64,000 nt of DNA from Mytilus trossulus. Taxonomy: Eukaryota; Mollusca; Bivalvia; Mytilida; Mytilidae. The notes under the pieces were generated by a model. It was not told where the DNA came from. It did not search any database and saw nothing but the letters and a program-made list of their open reading frames with translations. The position numbers were made by a program, and so were the translations under genes. The number at the start of each line of letters is the position of its first letter. The first letter of the stretch is position 1. Location: NCBI RefSeq assembly GCF_036588685.1, contig NC_086375.1, positions 52,894,955 to 52,958,954 on the forward strand, written 5' to 3'. Of the stretch, positions 41,301 through 53,976 are shown in pieces.

Positions 41301-42143
41301 ACGCCACACGCGCGTTTCGTCTACATAAAACTCATCAGTGACGCTCATATCAAAATATTTATAAAGCCAAACAAGTACAAAGTTGAAGAGCATTGAGGAT
41401 CCAAAATTCCAAAAAGTTGTGCAAAATACGGCTAAGGTAATCTATGCCTGGGATAAGAAAAAATTAAGTTAAACTTTCATTTATTTTTCTCAAGTATTTA
41501 AGCGTAATCGGTTGTCATAGTTAATGTTAAGATAAAATTTTATTATACATTCAAATTAGCTATGTCTAGAAAAAAATATTTCTGAAATGCATGCACCTTG
41601 AACTTAACAATGATCGCTAAAATACTCAAATATTTGCATATGCATGGGGCGATGTACTACTGTAACTTGTATAAAATATTTAATGTCTGCCATTGTTATG
41701 TTTGTTTTAGATACAATGCATTCAGGCGGTTGTTCCATTTAACGCCGATCAAAACATTTGAAGATCTCACGACTAATCCAACCCATGCCGAAGAACTGCG
41801 TCATATGTATAACAATGACGTAGAGATGATTGATTTCTTAATTGGATCACTTGCCGAATCACCGCTTCCTGAAGGTTTTGGGTTTAGCGACACTTTCTTT
41901 AGAATTTTTAGTTTTATGGCTCGAAGAAGAATGGAAACGGACAGATTTTTTACAGACGACTATACTTCTGAATATTATACTCAATGGGGCCTTGACTACA
42001 TAGATGCTACTTACATGAAAGATATATTACTCCGCCACTATCCTTCGCTTGCTTCACAATTGAAACCAAATGTTACGAACGTCTTTATTCCTTGGAAAAG
42101 TCAAACATCACTTGACAAAAATTTTCCCTATCCTTTATATTAA
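29275..42143 (+). CDS. Copy B: alpha-dioxygenase-like heme peroxidase, complete 9-exon gene (645 aa)
   Basis: Complete tandem paralogue of copy A. Exons: 29275-29344 (signal peptide), 34440-34601, 35183-35302, 36652-36844, 37902-38164, 38961-39296, 40568-40690, 40877-41114, 41711-42143. The sum is 1938 nt, giving 645 aa plus stop, close to the roughly 640 aa of plant alpha-DOX. Predicted positions: hydrophobic secretion signal about residues 1-20, distal His170 in QFMTHDWF, WWDAS at 225-229, REHN at 288-291, catalytic Tyr402 and proximal heme ligand His405 in AAYRLHPLLPD. Known alpha-DOX chemistry is abstraction of the alpha hydrogen of a fatty acid by a Tyr radical, followed by O2 addition. 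The signal peptide suggests an ER, secreted or granule location, which differs from most plant enzymes. The direct join of exon 1 to exon 2 is inferred from matching phase (G|TG gives Val); unseen extra phase-1 exons in the 5.1-kb intron are possible. Orthology to plant alpha-DOX rather than another PIOX-like clade is not settled. Confidence 0.93.
29651..30027 (+). repeat. Dispersed mussel-type repeat (family 1), near full length
   Basis: Begins attctggtatctatgatgaa, passes ggtatcaccagtccagtagt and agcgtcactgatgagtctct and ends atccagatatctatgataag. Only in duplication unit 2. Confidence 0.7.
32475..33130 (-). mobile_element. Truncated PLE terminal fragment in copy B intron 1
   Basis: About 650 bp parallel to 19108-19740, from aattgagaatgaaaatggga through the cggcggggttaaacatgttt block to tttcccgttatgggtttag, ending with a reversed ccatttccattctcaatttt, which gives short inverted ends. 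Present only in unit 2 of the segmental duplication. Confidence 0.7.
33540..34250 (-). pseudogene. LINE-type reverse transcriptase remnant in duplication unit 2
   Basis: Minus-strand fragments read LILLVDVEKDIDTLEWKFIQKAL, RELGLNFILKYMSSLLVNNG, PQGCPLSPFLFIL (after a frameshift), and KISFLAYDTTCLLK (degenerate YADD box). Truncated and disrupted. Same element as at 26760-27640, left of copy B exon 2 in its intron 1. Confidence 0.72.
36150..36620 (+). mobile_element. PLE fragment in copy B intron 3
   Basis: Plus-strand fragments YGVYISQLIRYSRACTSY followed after a stop by a region resembling the RYGISVSQM..D part of the same PLE family as 10062-11085. Flanking text matches that copy (ctgcttactcttccggggcacctga versus its complement). 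Absent from the corresponding 511-nt intron of copy A. Confidence 0.6.
38189..38298. repeat. 28-bp minisatellite, about 4 copies, in copy B intron 5
   Basis: Units of cttcctgatcaatcacaggY with atacatta. The corresponding intron of copy A has a single unit-like sequence (ttcctgatcaatcaagggcg near 5767), so the array expanded after duplication. It abuts the MITE at 38293. Confidence 0.85.
38293..38695. mobile_element. Hairpin MITE with TA flanks in copy B intron 5
   Basis: Starts cacagctacttttgcatag and ends ctatgcaaaagtagctgtg, flanked by TA on both sides (38291-38292, 38696-38697). Much of the element is internally self-complementary (gtactggaaat, agtacaaatcaagtact). The TA target suggests a Tc1/mariner-mobilised MITE. 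Confidence 0.75.
40140..40226. repeat. 19-bp minisatellite in copy B intron 6
   Basis: Four to five copies of gttaaacttataatttaga, the last ones with aagttgtaatt and aaagtga changes. Confidence 0.8.
41271..41457 (-). repeat. Dispersed mussel-type repeat (family 1) in copy B intron 8
   Basis: Complement orientation: ttatcaaaggtaccaggatt, acgcgcgtttcgtctacata, actcatcagtgacgctcata. Confidence 0.75.
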
Positions 42144-42464
42144 CCTCAAATATCTGTAAAGATGAAGTCCGTTCAATATACTACATAATTTTGATAATTT
42201 GATAAGGACACGATGAAGCCTTTGCTGAAAATTTGGTGAAAGTGAAACATATATGTTGCTGAACATATTGACTGTACTACTTTCCTGATTTGATGGAACA
42301 ATTATAATGATAACAGTTTCTTTATTTTCAGAAAGTTTTACCGTTAACAAAACCGTTGATCCGCATGTGGCTTTCTTCATTTACATACTGGTCAAAAGTA
42401 TCTTTATATCATATTCAGTTACTAAAAGATTTATTTTCCTTCTTAGAAATTTCAAATAAAACAT

Positions 42465-42470
42465 CATAAA
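42465..42470 (+). terminator. Candidate poly(A) signal of copy B
   Basis: AATAAA about 320 nt after the copy B stop codon. Confidence 0.35.
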
Positions 42471-42787
42471 AAAAATATAATTACTTCTTATTCATCACAG
42501 TTCTTTTCCCTATACAGCACTGGTAGATTTAGAATATCGTGTTATAATTTGTTGTTTTTAGTCAAAGGTTGTACCGTCAACCGATCCAAATATCGTTAAC
42601 TGGACCCATTTACTGTTAAAATAGTAAGACGTTATGATCTAGAGTTCATTCCCATTACTGATTTTCATTGTACCTTAACGTGCCTTTTATTTTTCTCCTC
42701 TTTGGAGAGTAGTTGAGATAACAACGAATGATGATTTAACCCCGCCGCATTTCCATGGACCTGTCCAAAGTCGTCTAAAGCTATCAA

Positions 42788-42850
42788 ATGTACCAGGCTT
42801 ATAATTTAATACGCGTTTCGTCTTCATAAGACTCATCAGTGATGCTCAGC
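42788..42850 (-). repeat. Dispersed repeat family 1, short fragment
   Basis: gtaccaggcttataatttaa followed by acgcgtttcgtcttcataag and actcatcagtgatgctca. Confidence 0.6.
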
Positions 42851-44404
42851 CACTCGTCATTGGTTGTCTTTTTTTTAATATGAAAGGGTCTTTCTTCAAT
42901 CAGGATTGGGTGTGGATGGAAAAATGTTCACGACTGTTTTAGACATGCTGCGATATAAAGCTGTACATTAAATAAACAAGTGTTTTTTTAGTACTATATA
43001 TTGAACTCTAGATATAAAAGTATAGAAATGATGGAATATTGCCAATGCGCTAACTATCCACCACCGACCAACTTAACGATAGTGTAAACAACTAAAATGC
43101 ACTGTATGGACTTAAGCAACGTTTTTACCGTGTGTGTCATATCATTGCTAAATAAGTAATATTCACCGACAATTTGTTTTATCACAATTATTGATGAGAG
43201 TAAAAACAGAAAAGGGTTTCGGAAGCATAAAATTATTTACTGGGACCTGATCGGTCCACTTTAAAGGGGAAAATTTTCAGTTTACATTTAAACCTCTTCT
43301 GGTATAAAATACTTCATAGACGTTTCGGTTGACCTAGTAGCTATTTCTTTTACATTTTATAATGATTTGTGTAGTCATCTTTTTTTTATTTTTTAAACCT
43401 GGCGTTGTCAGTTAAGTTTCAATCTATGAGTTTGACTGTGCCTCTTAATTGTATCTTTAGGCATTCTTTTATAGATCTAAAGCTGACTGCCTATTCAAAA
43501 GTCAGTGATTTGACTTATATATAACTTTCTTAAATTTTCCGTTAATAGATTTATAAATCCTCAAGATCCAACTCTCTCAGACAAACATGAATTTAGGTGT
43601 ATTTGTGTAATCTTTTAGGTTAAGGTCTCATTTTGGCTTGTTCCATTGATTGATTGCGTTTAACTTTACCACTTCAATTGGGCTTTTCCTTTTTTATATT
43701 TGCCTACAGTATTTTTATACTACTGATCTAGTCATATTGCATTCCAAGTTTTCCGGGAAAGCGTTTCGGACAAACCAAGGTTTTGAAATATTATTTCAAG
43801 TTGGTCTGTTATTTTTGTCACGTCATTAAGGTCATAAATTTCAGAATTTACGGTTTTTTGTCTGGCAGATACTTTGTTGGGTTTACTAAAGATGTCTCTT
43901 TAAAATTTTAAAATCAATAAAAATATAAAATCTTTTATGATTTGTATTACTTCATCCAAGCGAAAGTATCGGTACAGATTTTAAATCAATATTTTTCACC
44001 TAAAGACTTATGAATGCACTAGAAGATTAATATTTCCTTTATTTCGCTCAAAATTTGGGAGTCAGGTCTTACCGGTGATTGATGTGTGTCACCTTTATTT
44101 CGTAAATTGGTATGTCATAAGTTTTGTCTGAACTGTCTCACAATTTGTCATGTAGGCTACTTTTATATCTTACTACACGATATTGGGTTTACTCATCGTT
44201 AAATGCCGCATACCGTGGCCTATTGTCCTATTGGTGTTTATTTTCACTTTATTTAGAGTCCTGTTGGTAGTTGTATCATTTAATAGTCCCTATGAAACAC
44301 TACCTGGAAGGAGGCTATCAGCAATGCAACAAAAATTAACAATAAGAAAGCGGTAGTCGTCCAGTTTGTCATATACTTTGTAAGTTCCATGGCCTATTAT
44401 AATA

Positions 44405-44830
44405 TAAGAAAAGAAGAAGTGGTATGATTGTCAACTACACAACTCTCCAAAAGAGTTTAAATGACACAACATTAACAACTATATGTCACCGTAGGGACTT
44501 CAACAATGAGAAAACCAATACCACATAGTCAGCTATAAAATGCCCCGAAATGACAAATGTAAAAAATATTCAAGCGAGAAAACTAAGGGCATAATTTATG
44601 AATAAAAAAATGAACGAGAAACAAATATGTAGCATACCAACAAACGACAACGTATCTTATTCAGAATCCTGACTTGGGACAGGTACATGCATACAGATGG
44701 GGGCGAGGTTATACATGTGAGCGAGACCCTAACCTTTCTCTCAACTTGGTATAGGTGTGTCACAGTACAACATAAGAAACGAAATATAAAAATGTATAAT
44801 AGGAATAGGATGCTAACAACTTATTTAAAT
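44405..44830. repeat. Dispersed repeat family 3, second copy
   Basis: agaagaagtggtatgattgt, gtagggacttcaacaatgag, acttgggacaggtacatgca, gggcgaggttatacatgtga, in the same order as 18695-19100. Confidence 0.6.
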
Positions 44831-45798
44831 TGGATCAGCCATGGAATTTATAACGATTTTAAAAGATTTTTTTAATTTTACCAGCAGAGACAAAGATGTA
44901 TTGGTAGTTAATCTGAAAAGACATTTCGACAAAATGTCATTTGAATTTGTATAGCATTCATATCTAATTGACATCGTACATAATGTAGATTGTGTCACAG
45001 CATAAGGGCAAGAACTCCCTCCAGGAGCCGTTTGATAATTATGTTACCTCTGTATAGGTGTAAGATCTGAACATTATTAAACGACTTGGACGACTTTACA
45101 CATATATATTTATGAAATTAGACAACTTTATCCCCATGTTTTGTTTTAGCAACAGCGACCATGTAGTTTGTTTGGTTGGGACCACGAGTATGTTTTATAA
45201 ATAAAGTAGATATCCTCAGATTTTTTGGTGAAATTGCCCAGTTGTTTCTAATGAGATGAAAGTAAAAAAAAAGACAGACGACTGATGTCTACTGATGACA
45301 AAAGCTCGGTAACGCAATGAACCATAGGGGATAAAACGTTGTATTAACTACAACAAATATGATGAAACCCACATGCAAAAAACTATTCTGTAAAACAGAA
45401 AAACATGTGTTGTGATACCATATCATGTTGTAGTGTCGTTTGAAAAACTATAACCGTAAAAATATACATATTTTTAACCATTTGTTTACAACAACTTCCT
45501 CTTGTATGTGATTGTGTCCGATGTTTTCTGGTAAGGACATATTTCAAAACCTAAAAATATCTTCCATTTCTAAAACACTTCAAGTTTTACTTATAAAATG
45601 TACCAGAATATTTAATACAGCATTACTACCAAGTTTCAATGATTAGGTTTGTAACGCTTTACGGGGTGTTATAAGCATTTGTTAGAAGGTACTTGCTTAC
45701 AACTGTTTTACTATGAAAGATTCTGAAGAGTTTTTGATTTTGCCATTCAACATTATGGAAAAATAGTGCATAGTAAATAAAATAGCAATGCAATTTAC

Positions 45799-45822
45799 TT
45801 TATTTACACATGTGCGTTTATT
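45799..45822 (-). terminator. Candidate poly(A) signals of copy C
   Basis: Two AATAAA hexamers on the minus strand (45817-45822 and 45799-45804), 22-45 nt after the stop codon. If used, the 3' UTR is very short. Confidence 0.4.
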
Positions 45823-45843
45823 ATCTGGTCTATTGGCTTCTGT

Positions 45844-48800
45844 CTACCAGTCAGGATAGGGAAATTTTTTGTCTAGTTTTGTTTGACTTTTCCATGGAAT
45901 GAAGACGTTTGTGACATTTGGTTGTAGCTGAGAGCTGAGGGTAGGATAATGCCTCAGTAATATGTCCTTTAGATAGGTTCTATCAATATAATCAAGACCC
46001 CATTGGGTGTAAAATTCAGGAGTGTAATCATCCGTAAAAAATCTATCAGCTTCAAGTCTTCTTCTAGCCATAACAAGAAATATTCTAAAGAAAGTGTCGC
46101 TGAAACCAAAACCTTCAGGTAGCGGCGACTCTGCAAGCGATCCTATCAGAAGGTCAATTTTTTCCACATCATCGTTGTAAATCTGACGTAGTTCTTTGAC
46201 GTGTGCAGTATTTGTGGTCAGGTCTTCGAATGAAGTAATTGGTGTTAAATGTAACTGTCTTCTAAATTCATTGTACCTAAAATTATACATTGAACATTTT
46301 TAATCACTTTTGCCTATTTACTTCCAGTTTCATATAGAATATCGAATACTAGAAAATATAGCATAGAATTGAACTATATTATTTTTTGCAATTTGAAATT
46401 GATAGTTCTGTAGTATCTTTTAAGAAATGATACTATATTAATCTTATATTTTAAAGGGAAATATCAACCTAATGAAAAAAAAATTAAAAGTCTTATATCA
46501 TGCAGTAGCCTCCATATATGTATTAGAACATTAATAAAACCCGGAAAAACAAAATATCAGAAGGATTTTTACAGAGGAAACACACCGGAATAGTGTCAGC
46601 TTAGTTAAGAAATTTTTGTAAAACAAACTTAATCACTGAATTAAGAAATCTTGATTTATGTTTTTGCCAACATTTTGAAATAAAGCATAGATCATCTCTA
46701 ATTAATACCTATTGTATATTTAATATAAATGCGTTCTGCTTCAATGTCATTCATGTATAATGCGGTATTTTCTTAATAATTGTGATATGCATTGTTTTAA
46801 TGTTATCAAAGTTATGGACATTTAATACTTCGTCAAAAGTGTTCAATGTTTTTGATCCAAAAATAAAATAAAAACTACAATGTGTATTGCCCTTCTGAGT
46901 TTTTTTTTATTATTAAATCGTCATTATTTCTTACCTTGGTACACCTCTTTCTCTATCACGTAAGATATCAATTGTAGCCAAATCTATACGCCCAGCTCCG
47001 TGTGGATGCGTCGGCGGGAGCGTTAAATTTCTTAAGAAGTTTGGATAATTATGGAGGGTCATTGCTCCGGGATGATCATTACCAAATGAATAAAACAGGT
47101 TTTCCATGGAGTTTTCTTGGAATACTTTCTCAGTTTTTTCAAATACAACATTCTGCATTTGATATGAGTTTTCTAGAAAAAAAAACCAGTTCTAATAGAA
47201 AACGCTTTTACTTATTTAAGTGAAACATTAATATTTAAGTTAAGTGTAGTATAACAATATGTTTTCGGACATTACACAATTCTACACACCAAAATAACTA
47301 TTGGTATCTATATGCAGATGTTATATGTCTAGATGTAACGTAAACGACGCCAGATTGATAAATTAAGTAGAGATGGGTTTAATAAACATAGAAAAGTTTC
47401 GAAGAGTGCCATCTTCACAAAATCAGTCATTACAACTCTGAATCGATTGCACAGTTTGATTTGAAGTACATTCAACAGCTAAAGTTTAAGACTACAAGCT
47501 ATAAACGATTTGAAAATTCTATAATACGAAACAATAAACTAGTAACTATTATTGATAATCCTAACTTGCTTTAAATAATGCATGATGAATCCGTTTTAAA
47601 TTTTCCTCGAAGTTCAGTAATTTTTGTGATTTTACTTTTTACAATATAAACAGGATCTCAGGTTTTGATTGCAGTTACTATACATATATAACTGCCAATT
47701 TACAGTATTTAAAACATATTTTTCCATTTATTAAATTTTATAAAGGTAACCGTTTACTAAACAATTATATTTAAATTTGAAAGTATTTCTTAACATCAAA
47801 CCTAGAACTGAGGAAACGGGGATGGAGGATATCAAAGCGATTTTCAATGTTGAAAACACTGATAATGTCATGACAAAAACAAAAAGCGACGAAAAGATAA
47901 ACAACAGTATTCAAAACGCAACCTTTGCCTTTCCCTGAAAATAATTGGTGTGTTATAATTTATCTTACCAGTAGCTCCTGTGAGATGATTTCTAATCTGG
48001 AATGTGTCTGGCATTAAAGGATGAAGACGGTATACGGCAATAAAATCTTGCGTAATCGAATATGGTACATCTCTCATATTCTTGGGCTTTCCTGTCAAGA
48101 GAATACGATTCATGTTTTACTAAACTTGTTTGTTTTAAGGTTGTAACACAGTGATGAACCATATTTTGACTATTTTATTCATTATGTCTGTTTTGTTCAC
48201 GCATCGTTGTAAATATAACGGAATTTGATGAAACTGTATAATTTCCTTTACTTGGTACATACGGTACTCGTATTTTGATCTAGAATAGACAGTTTCCCTG
48301 TAGTCAACAATACAATTATTATTGGAAAGCATTTTATTATGTGGATTATTCATTATAAGCTATAATTTTAGCTTACGAGTCATGTGAAATCATATATATG
48401 TTGAATTTCGCCAGAAGGTATTGTAAACTTACCCACAGAACCAGGTATACCATTCGCTAAGGTTGGCATTATATCTGTCAGCATTTTTGCTAATGTTGAA
48501 TTGCCCTTAGCAAATTCCATTAATGATACTCCATACCAGTTACTTCTTAAACCAAGGGAAACGAGTTTGTTTTGTAAGATAGCTGGGGTCCATTCAAGTG
48601 TATGAATTTTTGCAATGACTCCTCCGACTATAAGTCTAGCTGTGTGGTACAACTTTTCATCGTCCCATGTTGGATTACGTTGTTTAAGCATATCACATAC
48701 ATAATTGTGTTCCCGGGTCCAAATAATATGAAACATACCAAGTCCCACCCACCAGTCTATTGATAGTCCTGAAAGTTAGTAACATTACAATTCCTGTTTA

Positions 48801-51800
48801 AGAGACTATAATTAAGTTGAGTTGAAAGGAGACCCTACCATGCTTGTTTCAAAAATGTTTTGTTTTAATTCAATTTAATATGTTGTTGGAATCTAAGGTA
48901 ATGACAGGTCAAAGGTATGGTAAATAAAGTCATATTCTTGACAAAAGGATTTTTCGTTTAGTGATTGTTTTTCATCTGACGTATAAACACAGCTTTTATG
49001 CCCTATAATAATACTGAAATACTGATCGAATTTCTTTTGCACAATCTTTTACCGAATTGATGAATTGCTTGTGCATGTTAAATAAAATGCTGCTTTAATT
49101 AATCTAATGTAAAATATATCCTTTATCTAAATTTTATTCAAACGTATATTGCAATAATTTTGCATTACATATTAATGCCGTCACAGACATTTGCTTATTA
49201 CGTAATAGTTGTTATAGTCAAAATAGGAGTAATTGTGACTGAGTTATTATCTGTTCGCCATACTGCACAGTTAGGGTGACTATAACAACGTCAGAAATAC
49301 GTTAAAACGAATAATCTTTAACAAACTTCAAAATAACCAATACCTGTGGCGACAGTGGCATCATAAGTTTATTGATTTAAGTATGCATTAGAGTAACACT
49401 AGGTTTATATGTACAAACGAACTGAACTGTGCAATATAATAAGACCAAGTGTGTTATTGCACACTTTTGCTGTTTATTTTATAAATTATACCATATAAAA
49501 CACCCATAAGAACGATTTCCAATTGCTATTGCCTCATTTTCTAAACTTATACCTCGTATTTGAAATAAGCGGTAATTTCAGTACCAATATAACCAGATGC
49601 TCTGCAGGGCGCAGCTTTATACGACCGCAGAGGTAGAACCATGAACGTTTTGGGCACAACATTCAAGCTGGATACAGCTCTGCATTTTGATTGTTATAAT
49701 AGTTGACACAGCATAGGTTTCAAACACAGAATGAATGTAATCTAATGAACTTAAAATATTTTTTTTGCTTTTGAACAATTCAAATGAAATATTTGAAGAA
49801 ATTTTCTGAAATGAGAAAAAAAATTACCCCCCCCCCCTTTCCCCTATTTTATTCACCTCCCCCTTTCCTTTATTCCAATAAAATATTAAAATATGAAATG
49901 TCAGACAGTCATGGCTAAAAAAAAATAATAATAGTAACTTCTTAAAAAAATAAATTGGAAAATGTGTCCAAAGGGACACAGATAATGCCCCCGCTAGCAT
50001 ATAACGTTATAGAGGGACACAACTCAAGAACTGTAAAAGTGAAGCAGCCAAATTTTGAACTTAAACTGAGTTTAGAGGTAATAAGCATTATATACGCATT
50101 TCAGTAAATTAAGTTGAGACAAACCTAAGTTAAGAGAACAGAAACTAAAAAAATCTTCAATTTTTTCCACTTGTAAAGGGGCATAACCCTAGCATCGTAA
50201 ACAAAGTGCTTGTAATCACTGATGGTAAAGATTGCTTTAATTTATCAGTTGGTAGTAATGTGAATATTGCATTGTATATTGTATCTAGCATTGATTTAAG
50301 TTGATTCAACTACTATTCTGGACAAAGAGAGAAAACTCCAATTTTTAAAGACAATTTTATAAATCATCGGTTTAAGGTGATTCAACAACCACTCTGAACA
50401 AAGAAAGATTCCAATTTATTGACTTCAAACTACAAAAATGCTTGTTTTGGCACCTTTTTTGCCCTTTATTCCTAGAAGTTTGTCCCATAACCCTTTAAAT
50501 ATATCCAAACCTTCTACTTATGGTATTAAACATTGTGGTACAATTTCAGAACAGATGAAATACTTATACACAACTTGTTATCCTGAAACTAGATAAATGC
50601 TTGTTTTGGGCCCCTTTGGGCCACTTATTTCAAAACCTTAGTGACCATAACCCCGAAAATAAATCCAAAGTTACCTTTTTTTGTTATAATCATTTTGTTT
50701 TGTTTTTTTTATTTCTGTTTACTTATACTAAAGTTATTATCCGGAAAACATCCGTCTTCGACCGACGCTGACGACGATGATGACGCCGAAAACGTGATAC
50801 CAATATTTGACCGCAAAAAAATTTGCGATCGTATAAAACCATATAAAAACGTTGGAATAGCCGACCAAAAACAACAAAAAACTAAAAGAATTTCCATGTC
50901 AGTTCAAAAGATGGAAACAAATGTCATATTTCCCGAAAATAGTATTAAACTAAATTTATTCAGTTAGTTAAAGTAAATATAGCACAATGCATCTTTTTTA
51001 TTAATGGTGTCGTTAATATCAAAATACTGATGACAAGATCTGAAAAGCCATAATAAAGCAGATTGTTTTCATAATTTCACGAACTTTTAAAGTGAAAGAA
51101 ATATTAAAGGCACAATTGAAATATGAATGCTTATATTTGCCAGACTTTTGTCTTTTTAATATCAGAATGTTGTCTTATTGATTAATGATTTTCGAATTTT
51201 AAAAGGACAAGAAAGTGTCCTTTTTGTTTTTACCTGTAACTGGCAATCCATTATGTGAATCTATCGGAAGACGGTTATCAGCGGTCAGTTTTAATTTCCC
51301 GTCCATTTTACTGCGAATACGGTTGTTTAGAGTAAAATCAACTCCATATAACTGAGAAGCATCCCACCAGTGCGTATTAATATTTTGATGCGTTTCGTAG
51401 TCTTTTGCATCTTTGCAAAATTCATAATCTCGAGGAAAGTTTTTGCAAATTTTAGTAGTAACTCCTGGTAAACGTGTACAGTTATCTGGTCGAGTTCTGT
51501 TAATTTTAATTACAGTGGTGAAATCTGGATCATCATCTTTCACTGGTACCTCAAAATGTCTGTTTAAAAAGAAAAAAAAATCAGAAATGTTTTTTTCTGA
51601 TTATAACATAACATAAATTGTACTTTTAATTAATGATGCATTAATGTAATTTTATATTTGTATTGAGCCAAAGGTGCAAGCAATTAAATTTCCCTTTACC
51701 TGCTTTTATCATTTGGTCCACTACCAAACCAATCATGGATCATGAACTGCACCCATCCAGCAATAAGAATGTTGATACTAGTGGCAGGAATAAATTCTTT

Positions 51801-53398
51801 TCTCTGCATCAATGTACGGCTTATGTCACGTGGATTTGGGTTGTATAAGTTGCAATCATCTTGTACTGTTACATTAAGAAGCACATTTCTTCCTAAAGAA
51901 AGAGAATAATAATGAAATGCATACATAACCATGAAAATACTTCAAGAATATATATTGTTATTGAGAAGCTGGAATCCTTAACGTCATCTTAAAGCGAAGA
52001 ATACGTTGACGGTCTTTCTGGTTTAAGTTTTTTTTTTAAATGTTGAACTGCGAAAGAGATTGATGATACTTCGCGAGATACAACCAATGAAGAATAAGTG
52101 AAACAGATCTATAAATGTAAAAAAATGATAATGAGGTAACAAAAATTCACTTGAATTTGCTATTCCTTGACAATCCGTCTGCAATGCTCTTCAACTTCGT
52201 ACTTTATTTGGGCTTTTTTATTCGAGTGTCACTGACGAGTCTTTTGTAGACGAAACGTGCGTCTGCCGCAAATACTAAATGTCAATCCTGGTATCTATAA
52301 TGAGTTTATCTTAATTATTTAAGAAGCAAAAAAGGAATTATATTATTAAAAGGAAAATGTTCCCAGCAATAGCAAAGTAAACCCAAATTGTTGTTCGAAT
52401 CATTACGTTTATATGACGCATGTATATAAATAAACAACGTCAGACCTACACAAAAGAGAATAATTATCATTACCGCTCAGATCAACGCGACAGTTATTGT
52501 TATAAAACTCGAGTATGGACTGAAATACAACTCACCAAAACGATAATTACGACTTCCTATCTCAACATTCTTAAAATCATTACACAGTCCATCAAGACGC
52601 CTTTCTTTACGAAAATATACTGAACAGTTTCTAATTGGTTCTTCGAAAAAACCTGAAAGATTGAAACTCATTTTTTTTGTTATCAAGTTTTTCTTTATTT
52701 CTTAGAGGTGCAAATGTCAAATTGATCGGATTTATTGCATCTATAACTAACCTCAGTGGAAATACAATATTGAATAAATAGAGTTTAATTGATTTGACAA
52801 ATAGCTGATGCATTTACGACTGTGGTTTAACCGCATCAAAAATAAATACGGACATTTGATTAGTTTCAGATACATATGATATAATTCAGCAAGTGATAAT
52901 ATCAACTTATTGATATAATTTATCTGAATTTCTCACCCTTTTCATATATCATGAAGCATGAAATACTTACCTATTCCAGCGGCTTACCCCTACCACTCAT
53001 TACATAGGAAGTAGCCCCCTGAAACTTTTGACGTGGAAACTTTTCACTTTTCAATAGGAAGTGCATTCATCCCTTTTTGTGTTCCGGGTTGGAATCATTC
53101 TTATTTTTAAATCAAATGCAGAAAAAGTTCAGTTCAATTTGATTGCTTTGAAAAGCTAAAATATTTTATGTTTTAATAAAGACTTCTTAACTAGATAATT
53201 TTGAGAAAAGGAAAGTACAATCATTTAGTAGAAAATCTAAAATTAGCTTACCAATTTTCGGGTCAAGACATCCCCTAATTCCGCCGTTGGGATTTTCAGT
53301 ATAACTATCTATTAAATTGTTTTCTTGTAACTGACTTTGTGATCGTATTAGCTGAATAACATCATAAGGATAATTGTATTGCCACCAGTTGCTTGGAA
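45844..53398 (-). CDS. Copy C: diverged alpha-dioxygenase-like heme peroxidase, catalytic exons (8)
   Basis: Third paralogue, on the minus strand. Exons in transcript order: 53398-53252, 52652-52536, 51892-51700, 51559-51234, 48768-48433, 48091-47969, 47172-46935, 46276-45844. All have consensus splice ends and an open frame (1913 nt, 637 residues from the phase-1 Val). Exons of 193, 336, 123, 238 and 433 nt match copies A and B exactly. The first is 15 nt shorter, the second 3 nt shorter, and the fourth (51234-51559) is 63 nt longer, adding 21 residues just before NTHWWDASQLYG. Retained residues include the distal His in QFMIHDWF, WTREHN, KIHTLEW, and the Tyr/His pair in AVYRLHPLMPD, so it should be catalytically competent. 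It is clearly older than the A/B split. The gene is arranged tail to tail with copy B, with stop codons about 3.7 kb apart. The N terminus depends on upstream exons listed separately. Confidence 0.93.
49575..50870. repeat. Bivalve-type dispersed repeat in copy C intron
   Basis: Starts at accagatgctctgcagggcg with tttatacgaccgcag and ends with ccgcaaaaaaatttgcgatc and gtataaaa, a short inverted terminal match. Includes a C9 run near 49828 and aagggacacaga..gcccccgctagcat. I recognise this as a common mollusc repeat. It lies in the 2.5-kb intron between 51234 and 48768. Confidence 0.6.
52175..52310 (+). repeat. Dispersed repeat family 1 in copy C intron
   Basis: tgcaatgctcttcaacttcg, gagtgtcactgacgagtctt, gtagacgaaacgtgcgtctg. 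Plus orientation, antisense to copy C. Confidence 0.65.
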
Positions 53399-53976
53399 CT
53401 TAAAAAAAAATTATTATGACTAAATTTATGAACCAACAATAAAGCATTTTTAATTAAGATACTAAATTGTTACAAATAATTATTGATGATTGAGAAAATC
53501 TATAGTACTTATAGTACTTATATGGATTGATCGGGTCTTTCATTTATTCATTTTTTTTCACTGTCAGCTTTATAAAAAGATTATGTTTCTGATCATCAAA
53601 ATAGAAATAAGACTGTATCATATATGTAACACTAGCATTTTAAATGAACGTAGTTTCGATCAACATATTTTCTCCATTTTGTATCGTGCTACTTACGTAT
53701 GGATTTAAAATGAAATCGAAGCGGAAATATTGGCAGTTAACTTTGAATTTAGATTCAATTTTTCAAAAATATATTATTATTTTGATATTTTTAACTTTGG
53801 GATCAAGAGTGACATCAAGTTTCAGGGACAGTCTTGGCCAAATACAATAACTGATTTTACACTATATATACTTCAAGTCATTTTTTCTTCAATAGATAGC
53901 GAAAATAAAATAGGATATATTTTATGTCCATATTTGAATAAAATCGTAATGTTTTATCGATTAATCATTACTTTAC

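Larger units (their letters stand above)
34380..43110 (+). repeat. Tandem duplication unit carrying copy B exons 2-9
   Basis: Partner of the copy A unit. Unique insertions here include a PLE fragment in intron 3 (36150-36620), 28-bp tandem repeats and a hairpin MITE in intron 5 (38189-38695), and a dispersed repeat in intron 8 (41271-41455). Confidence 0.8.
42144..45843. other. Intergenic region between tail-to-tail copies B and C
   Basis: 3' flank of copy B, repeat fragments of families 1 and 3, and otherwise featureless AT-rich DNA. No RNA or protein gene recognised. Confidence 0.5.

Noticed and set aside
49825-49860. Poly-C tract near 49828
   Set aside because: Part of a dispersed mollusc repeat; no independent function suggested.
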